DNA from: Scalesia atractyloides
Lineage: Eukaryota > Streptophyta > Magnoliopsida > Asterales > Asteraceae
Direction: 5' to 3'
Length of the DNA: 64,000 bases
Assembly: GCA_947069175.1 (NCBI GenBank)
Contig: CAMTDV010000013.1
Location: 13,187,501 to 13,251,500 of the forward strand
The position numbers and the translations under genes were made by a program. Shown one piece after another: positions 48,392-61,500 of the stretch (position 1 is the stretch's first letter; the number at the start of each line of letters is the position of its first letter). The notes beneath the pieces were generated by a model. The model was not told where the DNA came from, ran no database searches, and saw only the letters and a program-made list of their open reading frames with translations.

Positions 48392-50731
48392 GTAACGATT
48401 ACGTCATTGTTACAAGACGGTCGAAATTAACAAAGCTAGGTCTGGGGAGTTGTGCGAGTGAGGTAATCCTTCCCAATAGGGTGATAGTTCTACACTCGAG
48501 AACCCAACAAGCGAAAATCTAATCATCTAATTTGATTATTTTGTTCACTTATTGAAACGACTGTTTTTCGTTTTCACTTCTTCTGTCACAACTCATGGTT
48601 TGATTTTGAAGAATTTATTGTTCAATCGAAGCAAGATTATGGAGGTTTTTTGGTTTTTTACGTAAGGAGCTCAATGGAGTTGTTTAATATTTGAAGAAAG
48701 GAACCGAAATTGTTAAAAGTCTAATTGTATGTTTTGTTTTTATTTGTTCAACTTTTTTTTTTATGTAGATATATTTTATATTTTGATTGTTTTGCTGTTT
48801 TGCTTTTAGGCTTTGCCAGATCAGCAAACTATTGGTTTTCAGCTTATTTGTTTTAGGATTTATGGACTTTGAATTTGTTGGGTGAAACATTATCTTTTGC
48901 ACCAATGACCATTTTATGCCAAAAAGTATGAAATTTGCATCGAATTAAGCTCAAAAAGGAGTTCGTTGTCATATTTTTCCGAAGTTAGAAGGAGTTCTAT
49001 ATCATTTTTTTTATTTATAAAACAAAATCTGCTCTTGCGGTTTGAATAACATTTGAATCCGAGACTAATCAGGTGTTGGTCACTAGTATACTATTTCTAT
49101 CTGTTACATAATCTATGAAAAAAACATGTATTATTTTTTAATTAACCCATTTAGTTATAAGCTTTTAGTTTATTTTCTTTGGGCTATCAAAATGATTGAG
49201 CCGACCTTGTAGATCAGGCATCGCTTAACTTTGAGCGAACCAGACAAAACTAAAAATGATTGAGCCGGCCCTGCTAATAGACCAGACATTTTTTAACTTT
49301 TAGTGAACCAGACAAAACTAAAGAGAAAGTGAGCAAAACAAGTCAAGGCATTGTTTAATTTTTAACCATTGAACCATCGGAAATAAGCAATTTCTCTTTG
49401 ATTTCTTTCCTAAAATATGTTTTTTCTTCTACCTATTTGAGGAAAATTGTAAAAGGGTGTTTATGTGCATTGTTTGCTTTGTTTTAACATAACGCGGTTA
49501 CACATAAATATGAAAAAACATTTACCCAAATAAATAGGAAAATACTATTCAAAGTCTTAGATTTGGTATGCCAAACTAATAAAATACCTAATTATATATT
49601 GACAATTTGATACCACTAAAACCATCGGTCATCGGTAAATATGTCTTAAAACTTTAACAATATTTTTTATTTTATATCGTCTAATAAGTACCATCAAGTT
49701 TGTTTTCACATAACAACGAACCAATGGTTATTGGCCACAACGTACATATCAATAGTACCATGCATAATTGTGTTTTATGCCACCAACCACAATTTATATG
49801 CCAAACTTTATAAATCATTCATAGCGATAATAAAGTCAGCAACATAACACATGCATATATATAAATACGATTAGACTTTATATATTAGGTTGAACATCTC
49901 AATGAAAATCATTATTAGGTTGTTGATTAGACCTTTTTGTAATATGGTTTCTTTTGTTGTTGACCATAGACCTTTTTGTAATATGGTTTCTTTTGTTGTT
50001 GACCAAACCCTTTTGTAACAAGGTGTTTTTTTTATAATAAGTAAACAACATTTTCATATTTAGTTTAACTTGTATACTCACTTAAAATTGACTGCATTCG
50101 TATGGAAATTTCATGTGAAATTGCTATTGTACTATTTTGTTTCGACGAAAATCTAGTGGATTTATCTATTAAGACACTTTCAACCTCAGCGTAACATCTT
50201 TTTTGTATTTAAACTTCATTTTCTTCCGGTGAGTCCTTTTGTAAAAGTTTTTAACGAGAAAATATTTTCGGCAGTATAAAAAAGAATTTGTGTTTTTTCT
50301 TTAAGACTTTTTGTGTTCACCATATAATTAAAAAAGTCTTTAAATAATAGACATCCTAGCGGAGAAGTGTTGTAAATAATTGTTAAAAAATATTTATATC
50401 TTATAAATAATATTAGACATCTTTCTTGAAAGCTACTCAAATCTTTACGGTCTCAAACAAATAATATAATTCTCTGGTCGAAGTTTCTAATTAAGGGATT
50501 TTTTCAACAAAAAAACAAATATATACTAAATCAAGAAAAGAGGAAAATTGGTCGGTCAAAACCAACATAGACCTTATCTTATCAATAATGTTCATGTAAA
50601 GAAACAGCAAAATACGTAATACCGCACTTAATTTCGGGTCAAATTACTATTTTTAAAGTTTTCTTGTCATAATAAATTTCATCCGAATTCAATATAAGAT
50701 AACTTATAGGACTAAATCTCCATCCAACAAT
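48392..50731. repeat. Non-coding region with small tandem duplications
   Basis: 49190-49325 holds two diverged copies of a roughly 68-bp unit (GATTGAGCCG ... GAACCAGACAAAACTAAA). 49929-50022 holds two near-identical 39-bp units (AGACCTTTTTGTAATATGG ...) and a partial third. The remainder is AT-rich with no gene seen. Confidence 0.6.

Positions 50732-50802
<71 letters not shown>
50732..50802. repeat. Long (TA)n microsatellite
   Basis: About 35 uninterrupted TA units. Such tracts can extrude cruciforms and are prone to length change and assembly collapse, so the true length may differ. Confidence 0.95.
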
Positions 50803-50808
<6 letters not shown>

Positions 50809-50873
50809 CCTTAACGTACGATATGTACGGGATGAAATTACGTACGTTATAAAACTCAAAAACCCTAATCATT

Positions 50874-51035
50874 CATGTTGAAAACTATAATCACGCGTGA
50901 ACATAATCACGCATGTTGAAAACTATAATCAAGCATGAACATAATCATGTATGTATAAAATCAGAAATCACGCATGGGGTAAAAGACTTAATAACGCATG
51001 TTATAAAACTAATCACGCATATTATATTTTCACAG
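50874..51035. repeat. Degenerate 38-bp repeat built on AATCACGCATG
   Basis: Two good copies (CATGTTGAAAACTATAATCA ... AACATAATCACG) are followed by weaker ones containing ATCACGCATG and ATAACGCATG. The motif CACGCGTG/CACGCATG recurs six to seven times. Function unknown. Confidence 0.65.
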
Positions 51036-51099
51036 CGTACGTTAATCAAAATTGTACTGTATACTTTCACTATATATATATATTGTAGATATTATAACC

Positions 51100-52030
51100 A
51101 TATACAACTTTAAAAGTATGGTTGATACTTAAAACATGTTTAGGTTAGATCATACAGTGTGGGTGTGGAGGAGCGGCGTTTATGTCCTTTCACGTCGCAC
51201 ACACCACATCGTTCCCCTGTGTTATCAACGGTGTTGTTTCAAGCCCTTGATGACTCTCACCGGCGTTGTGTTAATTGTACGTTGACATAGCGTGCATTTA
51301 TTGGATGTGGCAGGTAGCCATTGGACACCAACGGCATAATTTAAAAAAAAGATTTTTTATTTTAAAAAATCAATCACCCCACCTATATAAAAAAATCACC
51401 ATTTTCACCACTTCACCTCAATCTCTTCTACCCAACATCCATTTTTATAAAATCTCTCAACTTTTTTATAAAAAATAATGCATCCACACAACTGCAACTT
51501 TAATCCAAACAACCCGTGTGGTTTCGGCGAGCTACCGAATACCGCTTCACCTCCTCAAGGGTCTCAACCGAACCAACCACGTTTTAACAATGCTAACATA
51601 TTAGCGTACGGTCATCTTCTTACCAACCTACCTTCTATATTTTCACAACAACCGCTCACTCCTCTATTACAAACTCCACCTACACCCGAATCCGTACCGG
51701 AAACTCAACCTACACCACCCAAGTTCTCTACGTGAAGAAAATGAAACCATAAAAAGAAACCAAGTCCGAAAAGGAAAAAGCAAATAAGGATTGCCATGTA
51801 CATCCGTGGACAAACGACGAAGAGTTTGTGTTGACGAAAGCTTAACTTTCCATTTCAGAGAATCCAGTTATAAATAATTTTTTATTTTTTTTTGTAAAAA
51901 TACATTTCATAACTCTAACATATTTTTTTTAAATGTATATTTTTTGATAGGTTGAGACTTAAAAGTACATGTAGATATTACTAACCATACACGGCTTTAA
52001 ATGTATGGTTGAAACTTAAAAACATATTTA
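51100..52030 (+). mobile_element. PIF/Harbinger-derived segment flanked by ~50-bp direct repeats
   Basis: A copy of a 50-bp sequence (ATAACCATATACAACTTTAA, AAGTATGGTTGATACTTAAA) at 51096-51145 is matched by a diverged copy at 51977-52026. Between them lies a broken Myb-like accessory gene typical of PIF/Harbinger elements. Terminal inverted repeats were not fixed, so the element boundaries are approximate. Confidence 0.45.
51478..51880 (+). pseudogene. PIF/Harbinger Myb-like accessory protein (ORF1), truncated
   Basis: Starts MHPHNCNFNPNNPCGFGELP with the proline/glutamine-rich N-terminus (SQPNQPRFNN, PPTPESVPETQPTPP) known from plant Harbinger ORF1 proteins, which bind DNA and help the transposase. 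The first frame stops at 51735. After it, sequence encoding PWTNDEEFVLTKA and LSISENPVI, the beginning of the Myb/trihelix-like domain, is readable but separated by stops. The rest of the domain is missing. Confidence 0.7.
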
Positions 52031-52460
52031 TGGTTAATAGCATGTTTACTAACGTTAAAAAACAATTGAAAATAAATTAATAATTTTATAACAAAACTAT
52101 TTTTATTCTTTAACAGTTTTTAGTACTACTTTATATTTATTAAACTTCAGGTTCGCTTACTTTTGTTTTTTATGTATTAAACTTCAAGTTCGCTTATTCT
52201 TGTTTTTACGTTTGTACGTGATCGTTCACTTGTATGTGATCGTTCATTATAATCATATTATAGGCTACCGCTCATAGAAATTCAATACTTAAACGAGTGT
52301 CGTTTGTATTCGTTCATTTAAATGATAAACGAACATTAATTAATAAATATATATGAAATACATATAAAATATTTAAAAAATGTTTCTCATAGCAAAATCT
52401 TTTTTAAATTTAAATATACATACATGTGTAAGTAGTTCACAGATTAGTGTAAATATCAAA

Positions 52461-52803
52461 TATAAATGAGTTTTAAATGGGTCTTAAAATGAGAAGTGAA
52501 GAAAGATTTTTTTATTTTTATTTTTTGTATTTTTCCATTTACTTAAACATGATGTTTAGTTGCAAAATGTTAAAAAATTCGTGTATTTACACTAGTAGAG
52601 TAATTATATACTCTAGAATAATTATAATAACTTTAGAGTAATTATGGAGTAATTACATAATTACTCTACTAATGTAAATGCATAAAATTTTATTTAATTT
52701 TTTTATATTATGGGACAAAAATATGTAAATGACAAGATGAGAACTTTTTTTCAAATAACAAAAAAATTATCTCCTTCACTTCTCATATTAAAACTCATTT
52801 ATA
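52461..52803. mobile_element. Foldback MITE with TA flanks (343 bp)
   Basis: The ends TAAATGAGTTTTAA and its complement form a perfect inverted pair. The homology extends inward through TGAGAAGTGAAG and is repeated at a second level by TAGTAGAGTAATTA and TAATTACTCTACTA. TA dinucleotides flank both ends, as in Stowaway/mariner-type MITEs. Non-coding. Confidence 0.65.
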
Positions 52804-53680
52804 TGTTAAGACTCATTTGTACCAAAACTTTACTCTAGAAATACAACTGAATAAATTATACTAGTTCATTATCATACATTTAACTAAAAATATAAACAAA
52901 CTTCCCATTAAATAGTTTATTTGGTTTTTCTACCCTTTCAAGTTCCAACTCACAATCAAAGTTATAATGATTTTCAGTTCTTAGCCCATTTTTCTTCTAA
53001 GAGCATCCAGTTATTGATTGACTTGGTCAAAACCGGTTACATTAATAACCGGTTCGGTGAGAAGGGGGCGGGGGTCAAAAACTATAATCTATGTAACCGG
53101 CTAACCTATAATCGGTTATTAATAGCAGTTCTTTTATATAGATAATTAACATGTTTATAAAAGGCTAAAAATAGTTTTATGAAGGCAAAAAAACCTCAAT
53201 ACAAGTTAAAAAGATTTTTTTAGAATAACTGGTTATTTTAGGTCAAAAACGCTTACTAATCGGTTCTTGTTCTAAATCTCCAATCGGTTTCTAACCTATG
53301 GTTAATTAATAACCTAAGCCCGTTTCTACATTAGGGGTTATAAACCGATTACGGACATAGTATCGGATTTTTTTACACCTCTACTACAAACCACCACCAC
53401 CTCAAACATATTATACATTAGGGGTTACAAACCGGTAAGGCATCCGCATACTCTTACCCTGTGGAGTGACCCGGGTGTCTTGATGCAAATTTCCTCAAAT
53501 TCACATTAAAGACCTTAAGCAAAATATTGTCTAATTGAATAAAAGTTTATACATTAAAGACCTTAAGCAAAATATTTCTAATTAAATAAAAGTTCATTAA
53601 AGTTAGCCCAAGTGAAACTAAAAGAATACTTCAATGACGTGTTATATCAGGGGTAGGGAGCCTAGGAGGTGTTTTGATAC
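52804..53680. other. Spacer with AACCGGTT-rich sequence
   Basis: 53020-53350 is rich in ACCGGTT/AACCGG words in both orientations, probably an eroded MITE. A 35-bp stretch (CATTAAAGACCTTAAGCAAA ...) occurs twice at 53500-53585. No gene seen. Confidence 0.45.
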
Positions 53681-54245
53681 TAGTGGTGCACAAATTGGGT
53701 TTTTTGAAAAATTGGTTTCAGATATGAAACCTGTGTCGGGTAGTATCGGGTTTTTTGAAAAACAGGTCGGGTCCGGATTTTATACAAAAAATTATACCCT
53801 ATATACCCGGGTTCGGGTAGGGTCCGGGTCGGGTTTCTAAACCCCGGGTATTATAATACCTATTTTCGGGTTCGGGTAGGATTCGGGTATGAATCAGGTT
53901 GGAAAAAAACCCGCGATAGGTATAAAAAAAATCGACCAGGTATTTAACATAATCATGGTAAATTTGTTAAACTTAGATTCAAAACTGTAATATAAACATA
54001 GCAGGCCCCATGTAATTGTTCCTTTATAAAATGGGGTATTTATAAAACCCGGTTCCGAGTATTTATAAAACCGGGTTCTTCGAAAAATCGGGCATAAACC
54101 AGGTATAAAAACCCGGTTTCGGGTTCGGATTTTAGATCAGCTAAGCATACCAGGTCCCTACCCTACGGGTAGGGTCGGGTTCGAGTATAAAAAACCCGGG
54201 TTTTTTAATACCCGGTTCCGGGTTCGAGTTTTTTGTGCACCACTA
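53681..54245. mobile_element. hAT-type MITE, 565 bp, perfect 8-bp target duplication
   Basis: Ends are TAGTGGTGCACAAA and TTTTGTGCACCACTA. It is flanked by TTTGATAC at 53673-53680 and 54246-54253. The interior is filled with GGGTTCGGGT and CCGGGTCGGG words in one orientation. Eight-base duplications with TAGNG-type ends are typical of hAT elements. Confidence 0.93.
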
Positions 54246-54253
54246 TTTGATAC

Positions 54254-57136
54254 TTTGATAGTGGGATACTGGGCCGGACTTAGTTACATGTATTGGGCCC
54301 GACAATAAGTGTAGTTGATAGAAACTTAGATAATATTTTGGGGATTGTCCCAAAATTAACTAATAAATTTTCTATAATCTTGTAATTTTTGTAAGGCCAT
54401 AAATTTTATTAGAGGTGCCGGTCTCTTTTACCAAAAAAAAAAAAAAAAACTATAGCAATAGAGTATTAAATTTAAATTTTATAAGTTTGATGTGCTATAT
54501 GATGAATTTCAAGACAATATTGTAAAAAATGGTATCAAAATCTGTTATAACCTTAATGATATGATAAATTTGCTATAATTTTTGTTGCCTATTTGATCGA
54601 TGCATTTTAGGTACACATTATTGAATAATAAGTACGATAAAAGGCAATGCTATGGATATTAATATGCTACTTTGGTGGGTTTTATAGTTTGTGGGCTATG
54701 AAGAAATAAACTTGTTAAGAATGATAGAACAATTGAAAGAAACGTAGGATGATTGTAAAAAGCCATGAATGCAATTAAATGAACTTTATTTTATTTTGAT
54801 TCAAATTTGTGTGTTTATTGAGCACATTAAATGCCAGTAAAGAAATACTAAAAAGAAGTCTTCGTGGTAATTGTTTTACATCTACATTTTATACTAAAGG
54901 GAATGTGGACTTCATAAATAAATATGTGGGATTCAAACAAAGAAATTTATTAATTTGAGATGGTGTGATATTTGGCAGAATTGGTCGTGATGGCAATTAA
55001 TCTTTATTGGGCTAATACTAGCAGCTTGGGATTGTTTATGTGGGCTGGGCTATGTCGGTGGAGAACAAAGAATTAAGAGATTAATTGAATGGGCATATAC
55101 AAGAATATATATAGAGGTCTGACGGCTGAATTTGGGAGTGGATAGAAAGAGGAGTTTGCAAGTTAGAGGGGACGGCTAAATGTTTGTTGTTTTCGCCTGA
55201 ATAAGGATTGTTTTGTTTTACATTGAAACTTTGTTTTTAAGATTCTTTTTAACTGCTAAATCTTGACTACTTGTGTTGATTTTGTGAAACGTTTATTATA
55301 TTTGAATTGTTGCGTATTGGCGATTTTCTTGCATCGCTAGCAGGTTGGTAAATTGGTGGGTAATTAGTATAATCAAACGGGTTATTAGGTTGTATGGTGA
55401 GTCTTAAAAACTATCCCTAATAATTAATCAAAATCATTAATTCCAAGGCCATGTCATGTGGTGTTATGAATCTGCAACCGGGGTTTTATGTTAAAACGGG
55501 CAATCTAGATACCGGGTGGATCTTACTTTTTCTTATCTTGATCACAACTCTTTTAATCAGTTTTCGTGTTTTAGAAATCAATTAATCAAACCCCCAAATT
55601 AGTTAGTTTTTAGTTAAAATCTTTACACTGACCATAAATTCCTCGTGGATACGATACCCTACTTACGCTATTTACGTAGTTTAATGAGGTTTTTGCATGA
55701 CCCTTACGACAGTCATCACTAGTCACACGCTCTTTAATTGTAGTGTTAAATCTTGATCTATATTCACTACGGAAGTTGAATCCTTGATCTTATGAGTGAC
55801 ATATTTTTACACACGTTTATAGTAGGCTATAAGCCCTTTGGTGATTAAGGCTAAGGGAGTTTTAACCAAACCATTCTGATATTGCATTTTTAGTTTCTAA
55901 ATGATCCCTACAATTAATCGCACAAATTGAACTTGTGCATGTATAAGAAGGTTTATAATTTATATAACTTTTTCATGTTTGTCTTTGCTTCACATACCAT
56001 TAATGCAATTTAAAATAATTTTGATGATCATATTAAAAAATGTGTTGTAAAGAATAAGAAATTACATGGGATATTTTTGCCTTTTATAAGACCAAGATCA
56101 CAAGATCAATTAAGTTAGAAAATTCTACAAAAAAACATCCTGATCTTTATCATGTGTGTTTGTGATAAGTTTTTATAGGAATCACATACACGATTGATAA
56201 GTTTTTGTGGAACAGAACAAATAAAATCATATGATTTTAAGGTTAAAGATCAAAATCCTAAAAGCATTCACATTGGAGTTTCTATATCTTCTCAAACCAT
56301 ATAATTTAAGGAAAAGTTTAATGTTTTAATCAATTTTTTCACTACAGCTGATTCTCTAATATGGAGAATAGATATATGGATTGAATAGTAATTCCCTAAT
56401 TTCGCTAGAATCTGACCAGAGGCGACGAAGGGGTGACCGGTGATTTGGCACTTACGGCAATTGGAGAAGAGCTATCGATAGATGGGTGGGTGGGTGGTTT
56501 GAGTATTTTATTTTCTCAAAAACTAATTCTACTCTTTTGTATATATATTATCAACTACACTTATTTTTTGATAATTAATATTCTCCGTCACACTCTTTTG
56601 CGAAAAGTATTCGACTTTCAAGCCCAAATTTATTACTAGAACCAACTTTGTTTCATTTTCAAATATTTTAAATCAAAATGTAAAATTATAAAACCGACCC
56701 ATAACCGAAAAAAACGTATAAGTCAATTCTAAAACCGAAACGGATCACAAAATTTCAATTTTGGTTCGGTTAGAGCCCATATCCGACTCACACACACACC
56801 CCTATCTTCCTTTACCTACAACTTTTTCCTTCTTTGACTTCAATTTGATGTACATTGAAGGTTTGTAGATGCAATACCCCCGTCGAACAACTTCTTGTGT
56901 CTATCATTATTTATTCGAACGAGTTGTTACCATTTGTTCTTGAGTTCTTTTTTTTTGAACGCTGAACTTCATGTATAAGGTTACTACACTCTCCAAATCA
57001 GAGAGCCCCGTTTGCCCCATTTTGGCCAGACTATGTTATCTTAACCAGGCCCCACGCTGGTTTCAAAGTTTGGCTTTTTTGGGTGTTCCCCCGGGAAACC
57101 ATACCGTCGGCTGCCACTTGACAGAGTCGTTGTGCC
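54254..57136. other. Non-coding region, possible LTR remnant at 55000-55700
   Basis: No gene recognised. At 55100-55680 the sequence has an LTR-like look: an ATATATATAGAGG TATA-type box near 55107 and CTCGTGGATACGATACCC near 55641, a phrase found near the 3' ends of some plant LTRs. No partner LTR or coding domain was seen. Confidence 0.35.
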
Positions 57137-57292
57137 TAGGGCGGATGTACATAGTAATAAGGGGTAGCCTCCGCTACCCCTTGGCGCTCCGGTGATAGTG
57201 TAAATTTTGGAAAAATTTGATGTTTTTTCGATTTCGTTGCCCCTTTCTTTTAAAACTTTACCCCTTGGCACTCCGGCTAGATCCGCCGCTAG
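57137..57292. mobile_element. hAT-type MITE, 156 bp, perfect 8-bp target duplication
   Basis: Left end TAGGGCGGAT and right end ATCCGCCGCTA form imperfect terminal inverted repeats. The flanks are GTTGTGCC at 57129-57136 and 57293-57300. GGGGTAGC / GCTACCCC and CTTGGCGCTCCGG-type words make the interior strongly foldable. Confidence 0.9.
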
Positions 57293-57300
57293 TTGTGCCA

Positions 57301-58540
57301 CCACAAGAGCAAAACTCTCTAACGTAACACATGGTGGGACAAAAACCCGGTTGGGCTCAGGAATCAAAGTGACAACCTCACATAAGACCTAGTCCAAATC
57401 ATTCATTGCATATATCCACCCCAATACAACACAAGTGGTAATTGAACTTAAGTCTGCATTGAAAAATCCAAACCTCCTATCACTAGGCCACAAGTGAGGG
57501 GATATAAGCAACAGATAATCACCTATAGTTATATAGGCACATAACTTTTTAGCAATTAAAAAGAACATATAACATCTTGCAACTCACCACCTAGAAATTG
57601 CATTACAAGATAATGTACATGGAACATGTGGAAAATGGCACGTCTTAACTCTCTAATTACAGAAATCTTCATAGGCCCCTTTCTTTCGATTTTGGTTTAG
57701 GGTTTTGATCGTATTGTGTTAGTTAAACATTTTGATATCTTGCTCTTTACATTAGTATTGTCAAAAGGTTTAAGAATTGTATAAAAGAACTAATATTTAT
57801 CTTGAAGGATTAAATTACTTATATTGTCAGTAAGTAACACAATGCTACATATACGCTATGTTTAGGCCACATTGTTATGAATTTCAGCTAACAGGTTACT
57901 TATGAGTCACCGGCTTGCATAAGTAAACTAAACCAAAGGGTTTGTAGCCTAGGATTATGTGTACATAATGGTGTTTCTCTCCGAATGACTATTGAGGGTT
58001 CTAGTTCCATGGTGAATTTTAGTGTAGAATTAGGAGTATGATTAAGAGGGTGCGTGAGTTAGCTCTTCACTAAATCTCTAGTGGTCATATGTGGAATAAA
58101 CAAAGTAAGTTGGTCATGATGAACATTCAGAAAAACAAGTTGCATAAGTAAACTCAAATTTCAGTAAAAACATTTGAATAACTGAATAGTAAACAAGTGA
58201 TCGAGATGTATGAACTCCACCAAATCAGTAGTATAAATGTTAGAACAAACGAATGTTGATGGTAAATAAAACATTTTGTTGGTAAATAGGTTTTCAAATA
58301 ATGACAATGCATTGGAAAAAAAAACTGGATAATTTTCTTTCCCATATTTTCACAATTTTAACTCTTGATATATAAAATTGTCATATACCAACACATTATG
58401 AATGAAAAATAACAACTATTTAAATAAATAAAATATTCTTGAATTAATATATGGAAAAATGAGATGATACATCCGGTCTTATTATATTTTATTCATTACT
58501 TATATACACAAAAATATACATAGGAATTTTGGAATGCCTA
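57301..58540. other. 3' flank of the DUF547 gene, no gene seen
   Basis: AT-rich sequence with no recognisable coding region, RNA or repeat. The part next to 58541 should contain the 3'UTR of the DUF547 gene. Confidence 0.5.
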
Positions 58541-61500
58541 CTACATTGGCAACAAATATTGGAACTCAAATTCATATGGTATCTTCTCTACAATGGATGA
58601 AACTTTTGCATTATTGATTCCTCTAAAGCATTCCACCATTGATTTCCTTAAGGAACCAGAAGTAGGCAATTCTTGGCACAACCATTCCACCAATCTTTCC
58701 AAATCTTGAGCAAAATCATGCATGTTTCTAAGCAAAAGTTCTGGGAGACCAATTTTCTTTCCACTTGTTACAACAATTGAAGCTTGTAGGTACTCTAGCT
58801 TTGCTCTTTCCAACTCATTCACAACCCCATCACCTGTATACACTCTTATCTTTTTCCAAACAAGTTAGGATCCAGATATACATTTACTAGAAAGATAAAT
58901 GTATTATGTAAGATTTTAATAAGATTTGTTTACCGCGGGAGAAGAGCGCGTGCCACAACATAATGCGAATGTGACATTGGGTTCTGTCGAGTCGAGTCCA
59001 TGAAGCTTGTGAAGTATTGCTTCTTTATCATCTCTTTCCACTTTGCCATAGATCTAATCAGAGAAAATGTAAATTGTTAAAATACAAATTTAAGTTTATA
59101 TGTTGTGTGCTTGTTATGAAAATGTCTAATTTATGATTTGTGGTCATGATAAAAAATAGAAACTTGTTTCATGCTAAAAGAGGGAGTAGCACCCAAGGCC
59201 ATATCCGTCGGTAATGATAGTTACCAGCGACAAACAGTTGTCGGAAACATGGCAGTGGGTAATCCCATTTGTGACAGATTACTGACGGAATTATCGAGAG
59301 ATCACCCACGGCCCACCTTACCGATGTATTACCGTTAAATTCTGTAAAGTCGTCCCAGGTGTTTGGTTCCAACAGATTGCCAACGACTTCATTTAAGTGT
59401 TACCCGAGGAACTATCCATCGGTAATCCGTCATTAATATTCATTGATTTTTAGAAAAATAACATTATTTTTCATCAAAGTTTTTAGAAAAAAACCTTAAA
59501 TTTAGAAATTTCTATCTGTAAATTAATTAAAAGTAAATTACAAAATCTACAACAAGTAATGTATAAATCCTCAGGTCGAATTGGGCCCAAACTACAATAA
59601 TTAAAATAAACTCTGGGCCTTGGGCTCAAGTTTTGGATTGTTGATGGAATAAATGATTTCCGGGTTATTATAAAGTTATGCATGTAGATTTTAACATAAC
59701 TAGAACTAGAAGCTTGTAATGAAGGATTAAGAGTATTTACCTTGTCTATGATTGAGGCTTCGCGCTTTCTCAATATAATGTGTTCTATAGCTTGGGCATT
59801 TATCGTGTTGCCTCCGATCTTTAGGGTTGCCTGGTTCACATTCAGATTTGTTTAAGTTGTTCAAAGTCGCTTTAAGAACTATAAAACTACCTAGTGAGGT
59901 AGATTGTTTCCTGTTTTGGCCAGCTATAGCCTTTTGTGACGCATAACGAAATCGCAAATTGCAATCGTTGCGAATCACGGAGGCGGAAGCGATAACAAAG
60001 AGAGAGAAATACTTTTCAAGAGAAAAATAATATATTTTTGAATGCATCGGAATAATGACTACCTTGTTCATTAGTGTCTGTAGCTTCTCGGGACTAGAAG
60101 GAACTCCATACTGAAGAAAACCCTGAAATTTAAATAAATGAAATAAAGAAGGGATTAGTGAAATGTATCCCTCCACTAAATTATCATTGTACCCCTCCCG
60201 GAAAACATCAAATAAAAAGGTTTTTATTTTCTTTCTTTTAATGTGAAAACGGTGAAATAATACTGACGTGACAAGTTGAAGAGGATCGTGCAATAAGTAA
60301 AAGGAGAGGGGGGAGACACGTTTAGCACAACCCTAAAGAAGATATTGTATATTAACTATTTTTTTAACAGTTGTTTTAAAAACATTATTTAGATGATGAA
60401 TTGAGAAGTAGGTGAACTTACATGCATGATACAAGCATTGTACATGTTGATCCAGAATGCCAGTTTTTGTTGTGAAGTCAAAAACATCAGATCCACCTTT
60501 TGCAGCCCATTCAAGTAAGCCCTGCAAGTACAACATTACTAACACACTGTAGACCTCACCAATGCATGGGTCTTATAGCTAAAAATCTTGTAAAGTACCT
60601 CAATTTTTGTAGCAAAGGAATGTAAGTTGAACTTGAAATGCATTTAGGCTCCAAGGAAGTCGATGTGAACTTGACCAAATTCTTGTAGCAACCAATGTCT
60701 CTAGGAATGGAATCTTCCTGGTTAAAGATCCCATAAGGGTCTTGTTGCCTAGACTCTTTTTGAGGCAACAGGCTAGCCTTTGAGTTCAAGCATGGTTCAG
60801 CCCTAAAGCTCATCGAAAAGGTGGCTGATCGAGAAACTGGTCCTGATTTCTCTAGCTCGAGCGTTCTTGACATCCTCATGAGCCGCGTGAAAATGAAGAT
60901 CAAACATTTCATGATGTTTTCTGAAAGCTTGTTTGGCGACCACTTTGCAATGTTCTCTTCTTCGGATTGGCTTGAAGCAGGATCCAAAGACGCGGCTACA
61001 TTGCGCTCTCTCTAAAGGTAGACAGATAAAAATAACCTTATAAATAATACTCATAAAGAATACAATATTCATTTGCATATAGAACATAGTAGCATGCATA
61101 CCTTAGGAGTAATAACATGTCTTGTATCTCTTGCAGGTGAGGGTGGTTTTAGAATGCCACTTCTTCTCGGGGTTTGGTCACGAAGCCCGAGTTCCCCACT
61201 ATTGTCACGGTTTTCTTTTTGTTCAAAGAAAGTAACATTTTTCGTTCTCGGTTTCTCTTGTAAATTGGAGTCTCTAAGATTATAATCACCCTTTATAGCT
61301 TTACTAATGAAGTGCAATGCCTTGGTCTCAAACGGCATTTTGTCGCCGTATCCTTTATATTTTGGTAACGATAACGGTGTTGTCGGAGCTAAAGATCCGT
61401 CAGGAATTTGACGAAATTGCCCGTGTTTCATTTTGGATTCTCTTGTAGCTTCTTTCTCTTTGTCTAAATCAGTTTGTAGATGACTGATCTGGCTTTCTAG

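Noticed and set aside
59160..59440. CACTA transposon in the DUF547 intron
   Set aside because: Subterminal-like words are present, but no CACTA terminus or 3-bp duplication was seen.
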